Shown: in pieces, positions 60,363 to 64,000 of the stretch
Layout: every line of letters starts with the position of its first letter
Numbering within the stretch: the stretch's first letter is position 1
Assembly: GCA_025201765.1 (NCBI GenBank)
Contig: MU623407.1
Coordinates: 124,001-188,000 of the forward strand
Source of the DNA: Daldinia sp. FL1419
Taxonomy: Eukaryota; Ascomycota; Sordariomycetes; Xylariales; Hypoxylaceae
Length of the DNA stretch: 64,000 nt
Reading direction: 5' to 3'
Program-made: the position numbers and the translations under genes
The notes under the pieces: model-generated
Told to the model about the DNA's origin: nothing
The model's database searches: none
What the model saw: the letters and a program-made list of their open reading frames with translations, nothing else

Positions 60363-63300
60363 TTTGTTTTTTTTTTTTTTTTTTTTTAATTCGATCGTAC
60401 GATCTTTTTCCGGCTTCAGCGCGGAGTAGATAATAATAATTTGTTCGGCATAAGATTTTGTGTTTTATTACGATCATTATTATGACTATGATTACATATG
60501 ATCGGATCGATTTTGATACGATACGTAATTTTAGATGTGCACCTTGGCCATAACTCAAATCCAAGGTTGTTCCCGGGGTTCTAGATTCTCAAAGGTGGTT
60601 GTTTTCGATGCAGGCGCGAGGTTCACGGTATGATCTTTCCTGTTTCAAATGTGGAATTCGAGAAAGAAAACGAGGTTCTGGCCCAGACCCCTTGCATGTC
60701 GCGGATGGTGAATCCGGCGGCGGGAGGCGTCTACACACGCACGTATGGACGTATTGTACATACATACATAGGTAGGTATATACATAGGTATGCATACGTA
60801 GGTGCGTAGATGAAAGGTGCATCGTGGTTGAATCATACCTACACGTCAAGATTTAGGTAGTTGGTTAGATAGATAGATGCTAGCTAACTAACTAACTCAC
60901 TAACCTAGTAATTAAAATTGTAAGAGGAAGGAGAATAGGTTCCATGGTACTATGCGGATGGGATGTAAGTTAGATGAGATGTATGCGTGTCTAGGGAGGG
61001 GGGATGCGTATAGATTGGTATTATTTTTTTTTATTTTTTTGGACGTGCTTGGATTCATCGTTTCAAGGACGATGCAGGAGGATGTTGTTGTTGTGGCCAT
61101 GGATTGTTTTGTTATGTTTTGTTTTGCTTTGCTATCTTATCCTTTTGTATCAATTGTATCACATCGTATCCTTACCCATTGCCGTCCTCTCCCCGGATTT
61201 GTTGTTTTGCGATGTGTAGGTTACCTAGGGAGGTAGGTAAGGTAGGCAAGGTAAGGTACCTGTTGGAGCAGACTGGACGGATAGAAACTACGTTACTTGG
61301 ACGCTTGATGTCGAATGTTGAATTAAACCGCGTTTGAGCAAATGAATGACTTGCATAGGTAGGGAGGCAGATGAACGGGGTCAGGTTCAGGTTCGAGTTC
61401 AGGTACCGTAACCCGGACAGGCCGCGCGACCGTTACAGGAAAATATTGCGACGTTGATTTTTTATTTTTTATTTTTATTTTTTTCGGCGGCGGCGTTTTA
61501 TGGATTCGTTACTGCGACTCTGGACGTACGTATGCGGAATGGGGAAAAAGGGGGGGAGGATAGGGGTGATGGTTTGAAAGAGGAATTTTTTATTTTATCT
61601 ATTTGAATTGCAATATAATTAAGTCTTTCTTTGTTTGGCTATTGTTCCTTTCGCCTTATTTTTTCACGTTCCCATTCTCCCCTTTGGATTAATTGGGAAG
61701 GGAACGACGGGATGCAATGGAACGTGACCACGTTTCTGCATCATTTTAATAACTATACGTATAGTATAGTATGGTATAGTATAGTATGGTATATGTATGT
61801 ACGTACGAGGTAGGTAGGTAGGTATGTTTGCCTTACCCCCTTAAACAAATGTGTGAGATAAAAAAAGGGGGGGAGGGGGGGGGGAAAGAGGAGGGGTGAA
61901 AAGGTTCGCGCGGGTTTGGTTTCTTCTAGCCGATGATCTCTGCTTCCAGAAGGAATCCAGATCGCGGATGGAAGAAAAGGAAGAAAAGGAAGAAAAGGAA
62001 GAATGCCGGGTTGGTTCTCTGGCAAGTACGTATGTACGTACGTCGCATGTAAGGTACTGAACTGGGAACGGATGGAGCCGTTCGTGTCGCGTGGCAGAAC
62101 ACTTCATTAGGTGCCATGCTAGACGTTCAGCTCGGGTCTTGGATTTTAAACAAGCAAACCAGCATATACCCAGTCTATTAGTGACTATACTATTTTATCT
62201 TGTTCTCATTTGTTCTCTTCTTTCCAGACCGCTATCCTACAACTCCATAAACCTCCACCAGTAATACATACCGTGGTTAGTGTCAGTTGATAGTAGGTGG
62301 TCGACGGTATGCCATCGTCTATGTACACCAACCTACCTAACCTAGTCCCCTGGTCCCAAGATGATCTATCTACCTGAAGTAGCATCATTAGAAAACCGAC
62401 GTCGATCAGCCCAAAGAGACCCCGTAAAAAAAGGAAAAACAGAAAATTAACAGGCATATGCCGGCGACGAGAATAGGTAGTTCTGAGACTATGCCGCCGA
62501 CAGGTAATTAGAAATATGTAAGGTTAGTGTGTTGTAGCGTATAATTATATTTAGGTAGATCTAGACTCGGGAGCATGCAGGTAAAAGTCTGCGATAGAAT
62601 AGCCAGTGCAACAAACTAACACGGCTACTCAACCGATATGCATCCGAGTAATGTCCTTCTCGTATGGAATTATTATGGAATCTTGGGTACCCAGAAGAGA
62701 ATGCAGCAGGTATTGGTCTTGGTCTTATTCAGGTTGGTAGGTAGTCGGTATTGATCTTGGTACCTATCCTCGCTCCGTCCCGCCGAGTTAGATACCAAAG
62801 TAGGTAGCTCTTAGAACGGATTCTTGGTCCTGCGTCCCGGGTTCTGGGTTCTGAAAATGAGGCAGATATTTCGCTAGGCGCGATACGTAATAGCCACTTA
62901 CAACACCACGAACCAGCAAACCAGTAGCAGCTCCAATGTCGAACAACACATTACATTACTTACCTAGTGTAAAATAGGACAAGACAGGACAAGCCTCGCA
63001 TGTTCCATAATGCAACTCCACATACATTAGACATTGGGACTATACACTACCTAGACGAGACTCGGAGGGCGTGATAATTATTTTCCTGCCTGCCATGATC
63101 GTCCAACGTCCACGCGGCCGGCCGGGGAGTGTATCCGATGCAGCTGGAAGGACGCCCGAGTGAGTTAGTTTTAGGTAGTTGTGTTGTCGACTCTTACTCT
63201 GCTCTGCCTCTTCTTTGCGCGCGTCGGAAATTATGATCTATGTATTAGTGCTGTCTACGTGTAATACGTGTAATACGTACGGACAAGAGTCCTAGGCGTG

Positions 63301-64000
63301 CTAGGCCATCCCTAGACCAACCTTGTGAGTCGTTGGTTGTCCTTATCCCCTCTTTTTGCTGCAGGTCGGTACTAACTTAGGTATATACATCGGTAGGCAT
63401 CTTTCGAAATACCTTGCGGAGGATAATCCGAAGTTCGATAATGTATTTCCTACGTAGTGTATACACGTAGTCAAACACTACGTCGCAGGTTTCGGCACCG
63501 CTCGCCAAGGACTACGGAGGGTGTAAAACGAATAGAGACAAAGTGCACAGAGCACAGGGCAAACATGCGCCATTGCTGTTGGTCGACATTTACGTTTTGT
63601 GGGAAGATGATGTGCACTGCATGGAATGTTTCTAGAAGGATGCTCCGCTTTCGCGTCTTTGCCCAGCCTAGCTGGTAGGATTCGTTCGGCTGCCGGGATT
63701 CGCTGGTGCGATTGGAGTGATTCGGGGGGGGTGTGTTTTCCCGGGTAATTCTAATAAGGGGTTCGCTGAGAAAAGAAGAAAGAGAGAGAAAGAAAAAAAA
63801 AAGTGCACAGATGTCGGAGGCTGGATTTCCCTCCCCTTGTAAAAGTCGGCAAGTCGGTATGGGATAACTAAGCGTAAATACTTAAACCCTGGAGTAAGGA
63901 AAATGCCGTGGTACGCAACTACTGCACGGATGAAGATCGAAAGAAGTTCAATCAAGCCGCGTCGTCTGTGTGAATATTAGCGTATATGAGGTGCGGTACC
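59925..64000. other. Gene-free region with low-complexity DNA to window end
   Basis: After the 3' flank of cap2, no ORF resembles a known family. Contents: T-rich tracts near 61021-61042 and 61457-61482, TATAG/TATGG repeats at about 61755-61795, an AGGAAGAAA run at 61970-62002, and many GTAGGTA motifs. It may be promoter DNA for genes beyond the window. Confidence 0.5.
60309..60387. repeat. Poly-T tract of about 79 bp
   Basis: Almost pure T with a few C or G interruptions. Possible causes are a retrotransposed poly-A tail read on the opposite strand, slippage, or a sequencing artefact. No adjacent SINE or LINE body is recognised. Confidence 0.85.

Overview
The window is genomic DNA of a filamentous ascomycete (Pezizomycotina, plausibly a Sordariomycete). 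The evidence is short spliceosomal introns (mostly 48-160 nt) with GT..AG ends and CTAAC/CTGAC-type branch points, an intron-bearing tRNA-Met, and a typical ascomycete gene set: tricalbin, Atg22, F-actin capping protein beta, a BAH-PHD protein, GH10 xylanase and a DUF3602 protein. The species cannot be named from the sequence alone.

Region 1 (1-22578) is the striking part. It is a four-gene locus encoding an apparent Tc (toxin complex) ABC toxin inside a fungal chromosome. A TcA-type subunit runs leftwards off the window (1-6712, minus). A TcB-TcC fusion with SpvB, beta-propeller and Rhs/YD parts and a variable C-terminal tip lies at 15023-22578 (plus). Between them are two paralogous seven-exon genes (7789-9933 plus; 11679-13855 minus) that look like the P47/OrfX (TULIP) proteins known from clostridial toxin clusters. 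The four genes form two divergent pairs, each sharing a spacer of about 1.1 kb. The two P47-like genes converge on an AT-rich spacer that holds a 953-bp TIR element. All four have acquired fungal introns. By analogy with bacterial Tc toxins, TcA would form the translocation pore and TcB-TcC would be the cocoon carrying the toxic tip. The role of the P47-like proteins is inference only.

Region 2 (22579-28300) holds a small secreted protein, an intron-containing tRNA-Met, a 14-TM DHA2-type MFS exporter, and an F-box-like gene interrupted by an in-frame TAG. Region 3 (28300-38000) is a long gene-poor stretch, then tricalbin (SMP plus C2 domains) and a SprT-like metalloprotease-fold protein. Region 4 (38000-50500) is rich in secreted products: a six-cysteine secreted protein, a GH127/DUF1680-like glycosidase and a GH10 xylanase, together with a DUF3602 protein and a roughly 5-kb gene desert that contains an assembly gap. 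Region 5 (52000-60000) is housekeeping: Atg22 with a 6-nt microexon, a BAH-PHD protein resembling the H3K27me3 reader EPR-1, and capping protein beta. The last 4 kb shows only low-complexity DNA.

Exon coordinates were built by hand from splice signals, reading frame and family knowledge. No homology search was run.
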